Below are positions 11,466 to 22,094 of a DNA stretch of 64,000 bases, piece after piece; within the stretch, counting starts at the first letter, position 1; each line of letters begins with the position of its first letter. A program made the translations under genes and the position numbers. The notes under the pieces were generated by a model. That model saw only the letters and a program-made list of their open reading frames with translations. It did not search any database and was not told where the DNA came from. The DNA is from Dolomedes plantarius (lineage: Eukaryota > Arthropoda > Arachnida > Araneae > Dolomedidae). The stretch is from assembly GCA_907164885.2 (NCBI GenBank), contig OU015490.1, forward strand, positions 241,313,949 through 241,377,948. The letters are read 5' to 3'.

Positions 11466-12316
11466 TATATGTGTGTGTGCGTGTGATGAAATTTTTAAAC
11501 ATGAAAATATTTTAGAGAAGTGAAGAATTTATTAAAATCTTACTACTAGGACACCATCAACTCCATAATTAAATCCATCTTCATCGAATGTTGTCCTCGG
11601 CTTTACCCTGAACATTGGTCAAGAAGAAGATGAAAATTATTATAAGATAGCATTTTTGAAGGTTGCAAGAGCAGGCGCTAGGTGTTTGCTTTATATATCA
11701 CCATAAAGTAGAATAGCATTGAGGAAAACGCGCCAAAGAGGAACTGAAGTTACATTGCTTTGCTCATCGACAGGACCAAGGTCTATATTCAAAGCAACGC
11801 AAACAAAGCACAAAAAAATGAGATAGCGAAAGAAAGGAAAAGAGATTGTTAATGGCTACATTTGAAAATTTTAAACAGAGGACTATATTGAGAATCTTTT
11901 TTTAATACAGCATTTTTGAAAATTATATTTAGGCTAGGTATGTTATATTCACTAACGGTGAATTTATGAGAGTAGAATAATCATACTTATTAAATAAACA
12001 CACATGCATATTCTAAATTTAGATATGAATGTTCAAAACTTAAGTCAGATGAGGACATGTAATATACAATATTTTGTTTCCTTTCTTTAGGTAAGCTATG
12101 CCGTATAAATTGATTTAATTTACGCCAATATTTTTGAATGCTAAAATTAGTCAGAATGCACCCGAATGATCAGTAAATGTTCATACTGACCTCTAGTGTC
12201 ATACATCGTAGTTTCTTTTTCAGCTAATTTAAATGACTGTCCTATCTATATCCCTTGTGATTCGACGTTTCCCATGGCAAATAACCATCAAAAAGTCACT
12301 TCTTCAACCGTAATAA
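11466..12316. other. AT-rich non-coding stretch
   Basis: Nothing recognised: no coding frames above noise and no inverted repeats. Confidence 0.4.
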
Positions 12317-12378
12317 TTGCTTAATTGTTTTATTTATATAGCAAATACAGAGAATCAACATTTACTATATCTTATACT

Positions 12379-12464
12379 AGCTGAAAACCCGCACTTCGCT
12401 GCGGAGTACATTCAAAGTAAATACAACGGTCAATGTATGCAACTAATGCCAAAAAAAATAATAA

Positions 12465-12504
<40 letters not shown>

Positions 12505-13190
12505 AATATGACGATCAATGTATACAATTGGTGTAAATATATATATATATATATTTATAAAAAAATCGTAAGGGATATTTTTATAGACAAAATAATGTAG
12601 AAGAAAATATTCAAATTAAATCTAATATAAAGAATACTAAAGAATATAGTACAGTTAATGTAGTACAGTTCGTAGAACATTTCTTTTACTGTATTTTAAT
12701 ATTTTTTTGGATAATGTCCAATCGTCTGCCGCATTATCAAGAAAAAAAATATTTTTTTTGTCTATTTAGTTGTTATGCACGTGACGATAAATTTATTTAA
12801 AGTACCAGAAAAAGAAGTCAAGTGATCAGCATTTAATAAATTAAATTCTAAAAATTAATCTTTAAAAATTCACCAAAAATCAGGAAATGGAGGTAAAGAT
12901 TCGAAAAAGATTTCATTTTAAAGGAATTTTTAGGATCTTTCTTGTGATATAAATTTTATAACCCTCAAATTATTATTTTAAATGCAAACTTTAAAAAAAG
13001 TAAAAAAAAAGCTTAAAAATTTAATTTTAAAAAATCTAAGAAGAATTTTTCAAAAATCTTTCTTAGTGCGCCCCGGCACTATAAGAAGAATCTCCATGCA
13101 AAGTTTCAGCCCTTTAGGTCCAGCGTTTTGTTCTGTGCGTTGTATGTCAGTCAGTGAGTGAGTCAGTTACGGAACTATTTTATATATATA
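12379..13190 (+). repeat. CTAGC-headed, TA-flanked interspersed repeat, full copy
   Basis: Begins CTAGCTGAAAACCCGCAC, whose CCCGC-ttcg-GCGG core can form a short hairpin, passes through two (TA)n runs, and ends with 'tttaggtccagcg', repeated GTCAGT motifs and a TATATAGA tail that leads into a second copy. Copies also occur at 13193 (plus), 33345 (minus) and 1-56 (minus). No coding capacity, so non-autonomous. The head hairpin plus GTCA-repeat tail recalls small Helitron-like repeats of Lepidoptera, but class is unproven. Confidence 0.8.
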
Positions 13191-13192
13191 GA

Positions 13193-14132
13193 CTAGCTGA
13201 AAACCCGCGCTTCGCTACGGAGTACATTCAAATTAAATACAACGGTCAACGTATGCAATTTATGCCAAAAAATAAATATATATATGTGGGATGCCATCCA
13301 TACAGCCCCATGCATGCCACTCTCATATGGAGTGCGCCCCTGTAATCCCCGGCGAGCGCCACCTAGCGGGCACCGCGAAGAACAGAAGAGATAGACGATG
13401 TTTTGCTTCTGACGAGCGTGCACGTGTGTGTGCCGCGTTGCTTGTTTTTCCCCCTTTTAGACGTTAGTTCCTCTTTAAATAAATGTTACATATGTTAACA
13501 CTGTTTGTGATTATTCCCCCCAAAACCCCACATATATTTATAATAAATGCGATGATCAATGTATACAATTGATGTAAAATATATATCTATCTATATATAT
13601 ATATTTATAAAAAAATCGTAAGGGATATGCATTTTTTTTTATTATATCCAATCGTCTGCTGTATTAGAAAGAGAAAAAAAATTTTTTTTGTCTATTTAGT
13701 TGTTACGCACGTGACGATAAATTTATTGAAAGTACCAGAAAAAGAAATCACGTGATCAGCATTTAATAAATTAAATTCTAAAAATTTATCTTTAGAAATA
13801 CACCAAAAATCAGGAAATAGAGGTAAAAATTCGAAAAAAATTTCATTTTGAAGGAATTTTTATGATCTTTCTCGTGATATAAATTTTATAACCCTCAATG
13901 TATTATTTTAAATGCAAACGTAAAAAAAGTTTAAAAAACAGCTTAAAAATTTAATTAAAAAAATCTAAGAAGAATTTTTGAAAAATCTTTCTTAGTGCAC
14001 CCCTACACTATTAGAAGAATCGCCATGCAAAATTTCAGCCCTTTAGGTCCAGCGGTTTGGTCTGTGCGTTGTATGTCAGTCAGTCAGTGAATGAATGAAT
14101 CAGTCAGTTACGGAACTGTTTTTTATATATAG
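13193..14132 (+). repeat. CTAGC-headed interspersed repeat, second tandem copy, with LTR insertion
   Basis: Same family as 12379-13190 in direct tandem. It is longer only because of the 248-bp insertion at 13285-13532. Tail: 'tttaggtccagcggtttggt', GTCAGT repeats, then 'ttttttatatatagatt'. Confidence 0.8.
13285..13532 (+). mobile_element. Solo LTR inside the repeat
   Basis: The insertion starts TGTGGGATGCC and ends AACCCCACA, the TG...CA ends of an LTR, with TGTGGG/CCCACA inverted termini. It carries AATAAA near 13478. It is flanked by TATA on both sides, though an AT target makes the duplication ambiguous. Related copies of the host repeat lack it (compare 33240-33270), which defines the empty site. 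No retrotransposon body is present. Confidence 0.7.
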
Positions 14133-14483
14133 ATTATCCTATGTAGAGTACAAACCAAATTCTTCAATCTGTAACATACACTTGCATTAATTTTTAAAAT
14201 TATTTTGTCACAAATTACTTCTATATTTAAACATTTTAAAACGATCATAATATAAAAATTTTACTCGTAAACTAAAACAAACGAGACTTAAATTACAATT
14301 TTTTCCTACGAAAGTTTGTACATAGAAACTAACATATATTTTGTTAAAAATATAATCTTCAAAATTTATATTTCATACAAAACACAATGTCACTCTTTTT
14401 ACCTCTAAATCGTTTTATAATATGAACTGAGTGCAAATAATTTGGAACAAATGAAATGTTACGAACCGAAAATATCAGTCCAG
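14133..14483. other. AT-rich non-coding stretch
   Basis: Nothing recognised between the CTAGC repeat and the outer inverted-repeat element. Confidence 0.4.
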
Positions 14484-14644
14484 TAAAGTAAGTTGGTGTA
14501 ACTGGGCCCATGGGGTAACTGGGACATCCCCTCCCAGATTTTTCCTTTACATATTAGGTGGGAATTCCACTCTGTTGTGGCAACACTGGTCTATATTACA
14601 ACAATCTATCTTACAACATTGGTAATTTCCTTAAAAAATTAGTT

Positions 14645-17159
14645 TTAACCCTTTTAATACCATGGGGTCACCAGTGACCCCACTATGTCTTTGCAAAACA
14701 GCTGTGATTACTGTATAATTTCTTAAATTCTGAAAAAATTTGACTTTTCTGATTTAGACCTTAACATCTCATACATACATAAAAATTTCATTATTCTCAT
14801 AAATTTTAATTAATTTTGCCAATTTATACACTGAGTACCATTGGGGTCACATGTGACTCCACAAAAAATTTTGTATGAATTTCAAAAGCAACCAAATTTA
14901 TTTTTTTGTAATTGTGAGTAATATTATAATTGTGGGATATTTATAAAAGATTTCTGGTTCTGACTATAGATGATAGCACTAATCAGGTAAAAACAATGTT
15001 AATCAATATAGAAAGTTTTATAGCATGCTCAGTTAGAAGTGTTTCAAAATGGTACGCATGAATCAGAAATATATAACTGAAGAAGAAATTTCGAAAATAA
15101 TGAATGAAGAAAATTATTCTGAATCATCAGCTGATGAATTAGACACCAATGAAGTTTCAGATGATGATGGAGAGGTCGATTTTGTTGAATATATTGACGA
15201 TGACAATAATCCGTCAGATGACTCATCATCAAGTACAAAAGAACCTGATGTCGCTGAAAAGAATAGCTTCGTGTAAGTAAAAATACTTCTTTTGTATAAT
15301 TATATAATTCTAATAAAATATTTCAAATAAAATGTATCTAAAAATATATAAAAAGTATCTAAAAGTATCTAAAATTTAAAAAATCTATATTCTTTACCGT
15401 ATTGTTGAGAACTTTGTAGAAAATATATTTCTTACAATTTTCTGTGTCTGAACTAAGAAATCTTAGAAAAAATAATTTTTATTTATAGGTTAAGAAATAA
15501 AAATGAAATATGGCATGAAACTCCACAAAGAGACACACAAGGTAGACAGCCGGGTCGGAATGTGATGAAAACTCCACCAGGGCATACACGTTACACAGCC
15601 CTGGTAAGAAATGTTGACACTACACAATCTACTTTTGAACTCTTTGTGAAAGCAAATATCGTTGAAAAATTTCTAAAAAGAACAAATAAATAAGGAAATA
15701 TAGCATATGTGGATAGTTGGGCTAACACAGATCAGGAAGAAATTTTGTGCTTTTTTGGACTGCTTATACTTGGAGTGGATAAAGCACATAATGAAGCAAT
15801 AACGAACCTGTGGAATGAAAATGATGGTCACCCAATTTTCAATAAATCTGTGGCTAGGAATATATTTACAGAAATATCCCGATGCATTCGATTTGATGAT
15901 GCTGAGAATAGGCGCAAAAATCGATCAGATGATTAGCTGTCACCAATCAGAAATATATTTGAGTTTTGGACAGTCACATTACAAGATGCTTACATTCCTC
16001 ATGAGAATATCACCGATGAACAATTGGTTACCTTTAGGGGCAAATGCCCATTTAGACAGTACATCCCATGAAAACCAGGAAAGTATGGAATAAAGCTGTG
16101 GACTGCTTGTGCAAGTAAAACTTCTTATGTATGCAATATTCAGCTATACACAGGAAAAGGACAAAATATGTCTAGAGAAGTTAATCAAGGAAAGAGAGTA
16201 GTTCTGGATATGGTGAAAGGTATGTAGAAGAGTGGAAGAAATATCACAGAAGACAACTTTTTTATTAGATTAAATTTAGCAAAAGAGCTGGAGAATAAAA
16301 ATTTTTCACTTTTGGGTACGATAAGAAAAAATCGATCCGAATTACGTCAGGAGTCATATGCAAAAGAAGACAGGACAACTCTTCAATATTTGGATTTCAA
16401 AAGTCAGCGACAATTGTATCCTATTGTCAAAAGAAAGGAAAAGATGTAACTCTTTTGAGCACGTTGCATTTTTCTCCCGAAATTGAGAATACACAGGCAT
16501 CGAAACCAGCTATGATTCAAGATTGCAATAACACAAAATCAGGAGTTGATACGATGGATCAGCTAGTGCGAACATATACAACAAAGCGAATGACGAGAAG
16601 ATGGACAATGGTCATCTTTTACAATATTTTAGATATAAGTGCATTGAATGGCTTTATTATTTGGTTACACCTTAATCCAAAGTGGGAAGAAAAAACAAAT
16701 TATAAGAGAAGAATGTTTCTTTTGGAATTAGGCAAGTATTTAGTTGAAAAGCAACTGCAGAAGCGGGTACCTGTTCCAAAGACACTTGAAGAGGGCATGA
16801 GCGTGAAAGGAAAAAAATGGGATGGATGTTTTTATTATGAACGTTTAGCGGACCGAAAATATAGTGATAAGTGCAGTAAATGTTCAGTTTTTGTGTGTAA
16901 GCAACATTCAAACACTTTATGTCCAAATAGTGAATGATGCGTATTTCAATATACCCTCAACTAATTGTGCCTAATTACAATTTTTAAATGTTCAATATAT
17001 TGATAATTGTATAAAATGTGTCTGTTAATTAATAAATTTATTGTAAATAATATGTTTTTCATAAATTATAAGCATTAGAATAAAAAAAAATTAATGGGAT
17101 CACTGGTGACCCCAATGGTACTCAGTGTTATAAAAAAAAGTTGGTAGTAGAAGTGTTAA
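14645..17159 (+). mobile_element. piggyBac-family DNA transposon, inactive
   Basis: Bounded by TTAA at both ends, the piggyBac target. Sub-terminal blocks containing 'ggggtcaccagtgacccc' are present in inverted orientation near 14665 and 17098, and 'actgagtaccattggggtca' near 14829 and inverted near 17125. The 2.5-kb length fits the family. The transposase inside is broken. Confidence 0.8.
15049..16937 (+). pseudogene. piggyBac transposase pseudogene
   Basis: Acidic N-terminus (15049-15272), then an intron with GTAAGT donor and TATAG acceptor (15273-15488) whose phase fits, then a DDE_Tnp_1_7-type core. Recognisable pieces: DSWANTDQEEILCFFGLL, TDEQLVTFRGKCPFRQYI, NITEDNFFIRL, and GVDTMDQLVRTYTTKR with one catalytic Asp. 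It ends in a cysteine/histidine cluster (CSKCSVFVCKQHSNTLC) typical of the piggyBac C-terminus. Damage: stop codons near 15691, 15935 and 16228 and a frame shift near 16449. The transposase would cut and paste at TTAA sites, but this copy cannot make it. Confidence 0.88.
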
Positions 17160-17508
17160 ATTGGGGAGGGTAGAACTTTTTTTCTTTTCTAGATATACAA
17201 GCATTGGATCCAGTTACCCAGTCACAGATTATGTTATTTAATATGAGAAATAGACCTGGGTGGTCCACTTACCCCATTTATGAGGGGAACTGGTCCCACC
17301 TGTATTTAAAAATATATACAATATTTATATATAATATATATATAATAAAAATCAATATCATAGCTTAAACAGAGTCCCTGAGACTTACTAAAATGCATGT
17401 AATGCAAAGATTTTTGAAAATTATATACATGTTAGTATAATTTTAATGGGTTGAAAGTATAGTATATAAAGAAAGTTGAAAATCTATGGCCCAGTTACCC
17501 CAACTTAC

Positions 17509-17514
17509 TTTATT
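17509..17514 (-). promoter_or_regulatory. AATAAA polyadenylation signal of the large MATH-BTB gene
   Basis: AATAAA on the minus strand 30 nt after the stop codon. It spans the junction between the gene's short 3' flank and the outer inverted-repeat element, so the transposon end contributes part of the signal. Confidence 0.5.
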
Positions 17515-17543
17515 TTCAATTTACTTTTCTCTGTCGAGAACTT

Positions 17544-20500
17544 CTAATTACTCAATTTTCTTGATCCCGCAATTGTTGTTAGAACTGCCATCAATATGTC
17601 AGAAACAATTCTAGGGTGTTCTTTTAAACTATCTCGCCATTCGTTTGAATTTAATAGCTCCTTCGCGTTAGAGCATATAAAATCATGTGAAATTCTCTTC
17701 AGGCATTCATCACTGTGTGCATCTGCTGCAACTAAAATAATGCCAATATTTTTTATAGTGATATATTTCTTTAAATAAGTAGCACACATACTTTTCAGGT
17801 GAAGCAATCCATGCTCATTCGAAACTGCATGGAGTTTTAAGAGAGGTTCCATACTATTTTCCTGCTTAAAAAGTCTTTTGCAGTAAATATACGTAAAAGT
17901 ATTCATCACTATGTCTGATCCAAAACGTTTAGCAGCCAGAGCAATATTTTTAATGCTCTCAGGGAAATCCAGATGTTCTGTTAATAGTTTTTGCCAAAAG
18001 TCTGAACTTAAGATTTCCTCCATGTTGCTTGAGACAAAATCTTGCACACAGCATTCGAGAACCTTGTCGTCATTTTTATCTGCAAACACTAACAATTCAC
18101 CTATATTTTCAATTCTAATTAACTCCCTAAATAACGCGGCACTCTCTATTTCCAGATCTAATGACCCATGTCGTTTTGCAAAAGTGTAAAGTTTCATAAG
18201 TGAATACAGTTCAATCTGTTCCATATTAATCTTTCCAGAGAATGCATAGTATAGCATAGCAATTACTGTAGACGGTCCGAGGGATTCAGCGTCAAGAGAA
18301 AAGTCTTGTAGGTTGCATTTTATATTAAATTTCTCTCTTATTTTAACCTTCCATTCATCTAATTCTAAAATACTATCTTTATTTGAACATACAAAATCCT
18401 GTACGCACTTTTTAAGTCTCTCGTTTCTGTACTGTGCCGGAAACATTAATAATTTTCCTACGTTTTCTGTATTGATTACACGCTCGAAATATGAATTGCA
18501 ATCATGTTTTATTTGATGTAACCCGTACTTATCTGCCAAAGTATACATCGTGATAATGTGATTTATATCAAACGTTTCATCCTCTAATTTTTTTGAGTAC
18601 ATATATAGTAACATATGAACAATATCATCTGGTTGAAGCTGTTCTGAAGACAGAGTTAAGATTTCTAAATCAGTATCCGTGCCTAGTTTCTCTCTAACAT
18701 TTGATTTCCAGTCATCTGATTTTAAAATATCTTTCCTATTATGGTATACGTATGTCAAAACACATTTTTTAAGTAAATCGTCTTTTAATCTAAAAGCTAA
18801 CACCAACATTTTACCAACATTTTTGGTATTGATAGATTCATTTAAGTATGAAATACAGGATTTTTTTATTTGAAGTAGCTGATATTTGCAAGCGTCTAAA
18901 TACAGATTCGTCACAAAATTCTCATCCTTACGTCCCTTATCTGGCAGTCCAGAATGCATATAGGTCAATATAACCATTATGAATTCGGGTTTCAGTTCTT
19001 GGGGAGAAGCAGCTATAGCTTTTACATCTTCATTCAGTTTTAACCTTTCTACAGTCATTTTCCACTCATCTGTATTTAATATTTCATGCTCCCTTGAATT
19101 AATGAACCCTAGTATGTCTTTTTTAAGAATCTCGTCATTATTTGAGTGAGCTATTACAGACATTTTACCAACATTTCCCAGACTCATTAGACTGCTTATT
19201 TGGGAAGCGAATTTCTTCCTCAGTTGAGACAGCTTATACAAACATGTTTCCAGATAAAGACATGCGAAATGATTTATATCATATTTTTCTGTTATTAACT
19301 CCCCGCTGTATATGTACGATATCATGCTCAAAATTATATCACGTGAAAGTTTGTCAGAATTTAAAGCGAAGTTTTGCATGTCTTCGTTCAAATCCATTCT
19401 TTCGTGTATTAGTTTATCCCATTCTTTCGAGGATATAATCTTATCGATACTTTCGACGATAAAAAGACGAACGCATTTTTTAACTATCTCGTCATTATAT
19501 TTGTTTCCTAATCTAATCATTTTACCAACGTTTTCCGGATTTATTGCTTGTATAAGTAAAGAAGCGTATTCTCTTTTCATTTGAAGCAGTTCGTATTTAT
19601 CTGCACACTCGAATAATTTTATTACGACGTCAATATCCATTTGAATCTCACTAACATTTCCACAGTATATGTATGATAGCATAGTCATTAGAATGTCGTA
19701 TTTAATGATTTCAGGAACTATTTTAATATTTTGCATATCTCTAGACATAGCTACGCTTTCCGTTTTCAATTTTTCCCATGGATTGGAATTTAGAATTTCC
19801 TCCCCGTTCAAACTCACAAAATTTTTAACCAGTTCTCTCACAGATCCGTACTCATTCTTAGATATTCGGGCCATGATTTTTCCAATATTTTCCGCATTAA
19901 TTTCACGACTTAAATACGTTATACACTTTTCTTTGAGAAGTTGTATTTTGAATTCATTTGCTACTTCATATAAGTTAAGAGCAGAACAAATATTCTGACT
20001 TTCTTCGACCAACTCTCCGCAGTATAAATACGATAACAAATTAGCCACGGTTTTTTTATCAATATTATTTAAAACTATTTTTATGATCTGTTTTGTTTGT
20101 GCCGCTTTATGCATCTCTTCTTCCAAAATTTTGGAAAACACAGATGATCTCGCCGATAAAACACATCTGTGAACATGGAATCTCTTTTTCCCTGAGCAGA
20201 TAATTACATCAGAAAGATATGAATTAATATAAAGATTTTTTAAATCTTCTTGAAAACCCCAAAAATTCGTTTTAGGTTCTCCTTCTCTGTTCTCTAACGT
20301 GTGAGATCTTATGATTTCACTATGAAGGCTGCCATCCGAAATTTCAAAGTTAAAGAATATTCTTAATACATCATCCTGAAATTTTTTCACACTATTCAAA
20401 GCTTTCATTTTGTTGAAACGGATGATATTCCATGTTTCTCCATTTTGTAAATGATGACTAAGATTTTTAACGTGCTGAGTATCACATAAGCCTATTTGGC

Positions 20501-21545
20501 AACTTATGTATAAAGACCCACCAGGAGGCAAAACTTTCACTGAAAAGTAAATGTAATCGTTTTGTTTATCATTCTCTTTAATGGTTAATGAGGCTACAAT
20601 TGCAGTGCTTTCATCAAAACAAAAAATGTTTTCTAACACTGAACCTCGGGAGATAGTTCTGAATGCTGGTACAGCCCAAACAAAAGATCCATTTTTTACG
20701 CGAACAGTTGTCAAAGCAAACTTAGCCGAAGGAATGGGGAACAGGAGCGTCTTTAATTGGGGAAGTCTTAAGGTATGCAAAGTTTCGTAAGAAATGTTAC
20801 TTAGGTGCGTGTGGGAAGTTCCTGTCTCAAATTTCCCAGAATAAAGATATTTCAACAACACGTGAAGGCTGGATGAATTGATATTGAGAATAAGTTCATT
20901 ATTTTCAGTTTCACAGCATTCTAAAGATTCGACAATGTTTGGAAACCGGCTGAAAACAATAGCCTTGTGAGTTTCAAAGAGAAAGTCATCTGAACTTATC
21001 AAATACAAATCGCAATACTTACCTAATTTCAGAGCATTACAAAAATCAGAAGATAAGCTGTCTAGATCTTTAAAATCAGCTTTCCAAGGACTGTACATTT
21101 CACCAGTATCATCCTGAAGAGCGAAATCGCATACAATATACAAATATTCTCCCAAGACATCCTTTTCGTGCTTCACACGACTTTGCCTTTCGAAAAATTT
21201 ACTTTTTCCATACCTGGATCCCTTATCAAAACGAGCATTGTTGGAATATGAATATTCCGTAGGAATCCATTTACTGTCACAAAGAATCAGTTTAAAATCA
21301 ATAAAAACATGCTTAGGCCCATTATCATCGTAATCTCGAACAAGATACAACGATACAAATTTGCTATCGTTTGATTCCTCATCTCCTCTTGGATACAAAT
21401 GTAGGCTTAAATTCACAACGCCAGCAGGTTCGAAGCTAAATTTTGGACTGCAAATTGGTTCCCCAGAGAAATGCGGGCTCTTATGGAAATTATTAATATG
21501 CCAGCGAAAAGATCTTACTTGGGAAATGCAGTCGTATTTCGCCAT
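17544..21545 (-). CDS. MATH-BTB protein with six tandem half-BTB/BACK units, 1333 aa
   Basis: Single-exon gene. Approximate layout: MATH 8-140, BTB 1 at 172-250 (ETHKAIVFSRFPN), MATH-like region 277-415, complete BTB 2 at 440-545 (YLSDVIICSGKKRFHVHRC), BACK to 612, then six units starting near residues 613, 731, 850, 970, 1089 and 1208. Each unit repeats an 'LSYIYSGEL'-like helix pair, a 'LYxxADKYxL' helix, an 'IxxENVGKMLxLA' BACK motif and a closing 'CVxxFVxSNxxEIL' motif. A partial seventh starts at the C-terminus (SDILMAVLTTIAGSRK). SPOP/TDPOZ-type proteins are Cullin-3 substrate adaptors; the extra units lack the N-terminal BTB half, so they more likely form an elongated BACK-type solenoid. 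No signal peptide or membrane segment. TDPOZ proteins are usually about 350 aa, so this length is exceptional. Divergence between units with an open frame throughout suggests selection. Confidence 0.9.
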   Translation of the reverse strand: MAKYDCISQVRSFRWHINNFHKSPHFSGEPICSPKFSFEPAGVVNLSLHLYPRGDEESNDSKFVSLYLVRDYDDNGPKHVFIDFKLILCDSKWIPTEYSYSNNARFDKGSRYGKSKFFERQSRVKHEKDVLGEYLYIVCDFALQDDTGEMYSPWKADFKDLDSLSSDFCNALKLGKYCDLYLISSDDFLFETHKAIVFSRFPNIVESLECCETENNELILNINSSSLHVLLKYLYSGKFETGTSHTHLSNISYETLHTLRLPQLKTLLFPIPSAKFALTTVRVKNGSFVWAVPAFRTISRGSVLENIFCFDESTAIVASLTIKENDKQNDYIYFSVKVLPPGGSLYISCQIGLCDTQHVKNLSHHLQNGETWNIIRFNKMKALNSVKKFQDDVLRIFFNFEISDGSLHSEIIRSHTLENREGEPKTNFWGFQEDLKNLYINSYLSDVIICSGKKRFHVHRCVLSARSSVFSKILEEEMHKAAQTKQIIKIVLNNIDKKTVANLLSYLYCGELVEESQNICSALNLYEVANEFKIQLLKEKCITYLSREINAENIGKIMARISKNEYGSVRELVKNFVSLNGEEILNSNPWEKLKTESVAMSRDMQNIKIVPEIIKYDILMTMLSYIYCGNVSEIQMDIDVVIKLFECADKYELLQMKREYASLLIQAINPENVGKMIRLGNKYNDEIVKKCVRLFIVESIDKIISSKEWDKLIHERMDLNEDMQNFALNSDKLSRDIILSMISYIYSGELITEKYDINHFACLYLETCLYKLSQLRKKFASQISSLMSLGNVGKMSVIAHSNNDEILKKDILGFINSREHEILNTDEWKMTVERLKLNEDVKAIAASPQELKPEFIMVILTYMHSGLPDKGRKDENFVTNLYLDACKYQLLQIKKSCISYLNESINTKNVGKMLVLAFRLKDDLLKKCVLTYVYHNRKDILKSDDWKSNVREKLGTDTDLEILTLSSEQLQPDDIVHMLLYMYSKKLEDETFDINHIITMYTLADKYGLHQIKHDCNSYFERVINTENVGKLLMFPAQYRNERLKKCVQDFVCSNKDSILELDEWKVKIREKFNIKCNLQDFSLDAESLGPSTVIAMLYYAFSGKINMEQIELYSLMKLYTFAKRHGSLDLEIESAALFRELIRIENIGELLVFADKNDDKVLECCVQDFVSSNMEEILSSDFWQKLLTEHLDFPESIKNIALAAKRFGSDIVMNTFTYIYCKRLFKQENSMEPLLKLHAVSNEHGLLHLKSMCATYLKKYITIKNIGIILVAADAHSDECLKRISHDFICSNAKELLNSNEWRDSLKEHPRIVSDILMAVLTTIAGSRKLSN

Positions 21546-22094
21546 CGCGTGAAACCTAAAGCACCCAAAGTGGCAGAATATCTACTATGCAAGCGAAATG
21601 AAATTTCCTAAAAAAATATGTCAGCTCTTATCTCATTGAAGATAAATCTATCTCAAACAAGATAGCGTGTTTTATCAGCTGACACAACTGAAATAACGTT
21701 ACTAACGCAAATACCCCTAATGAAACGTTTTTTAAGGTTATAAATCACTTAAAATGTTTCAAATATTCGAAACTTTTAATCCATTTTCAACAAACTACTG
21801 ATTTACTAGACGATTCCAAACAAATATATTTTATGTAGATTTGACATCATTAGAGAATTTTAGGAAATTTAAATAAATAAACAAACCCTCTGCCCTAATA
21901 ATTCTATGGCGATAGCAGTAAAGTACCCTCAAGAAACACCTTATCTGAGACTGAACTAATACCAATTAAAAATATGTCTCGTGCTGTATCTGAAAGAAAA
22001 TATCTGGCAAAATTCATTTGTTCACAATCGAATTCAATCCATACATGACAGCTTCAAGCATTGCTTACGGGAACGCAGGAATAGCAGAACAGGA
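21546..22094. other. Upstream region of the large MATH-BTB gene
   Basis: On the minus strand a 'tatttttttag' tract about 60 bp before the ATG could be a 3' splice site of a 5' UTR exon. No clear TATA box. Nothing else recognised. Confidence 0.35.

Larger units (their letters stand above)
14484..17512. mobile_element. Inverted-repeat element interrupted by a piggyBac element
   Basis: The ends form a 25-bp inverted repeat with one mismatch: left TAAAGTAAGTTGGTGTAACT, right the inverse of TAAAGTAAGTTGGGGTAACT, both continuing into GGGCC. Subtracting the piggyBac insert leaves about 0.5 kb with several 'gtaactgg' blocks and no coding sequence, so it is MITE-like. Its right end lies 31 bp from the stop of the large MATH-BTB gene. 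Family not known. Confidence 0.65.

Noticed and set aside
17596..21552. Plus-strand frames of 60-109 codons over the large MATH-BTB gene
   Set aside because: All are antisense shadows of the 1333-codon gene.
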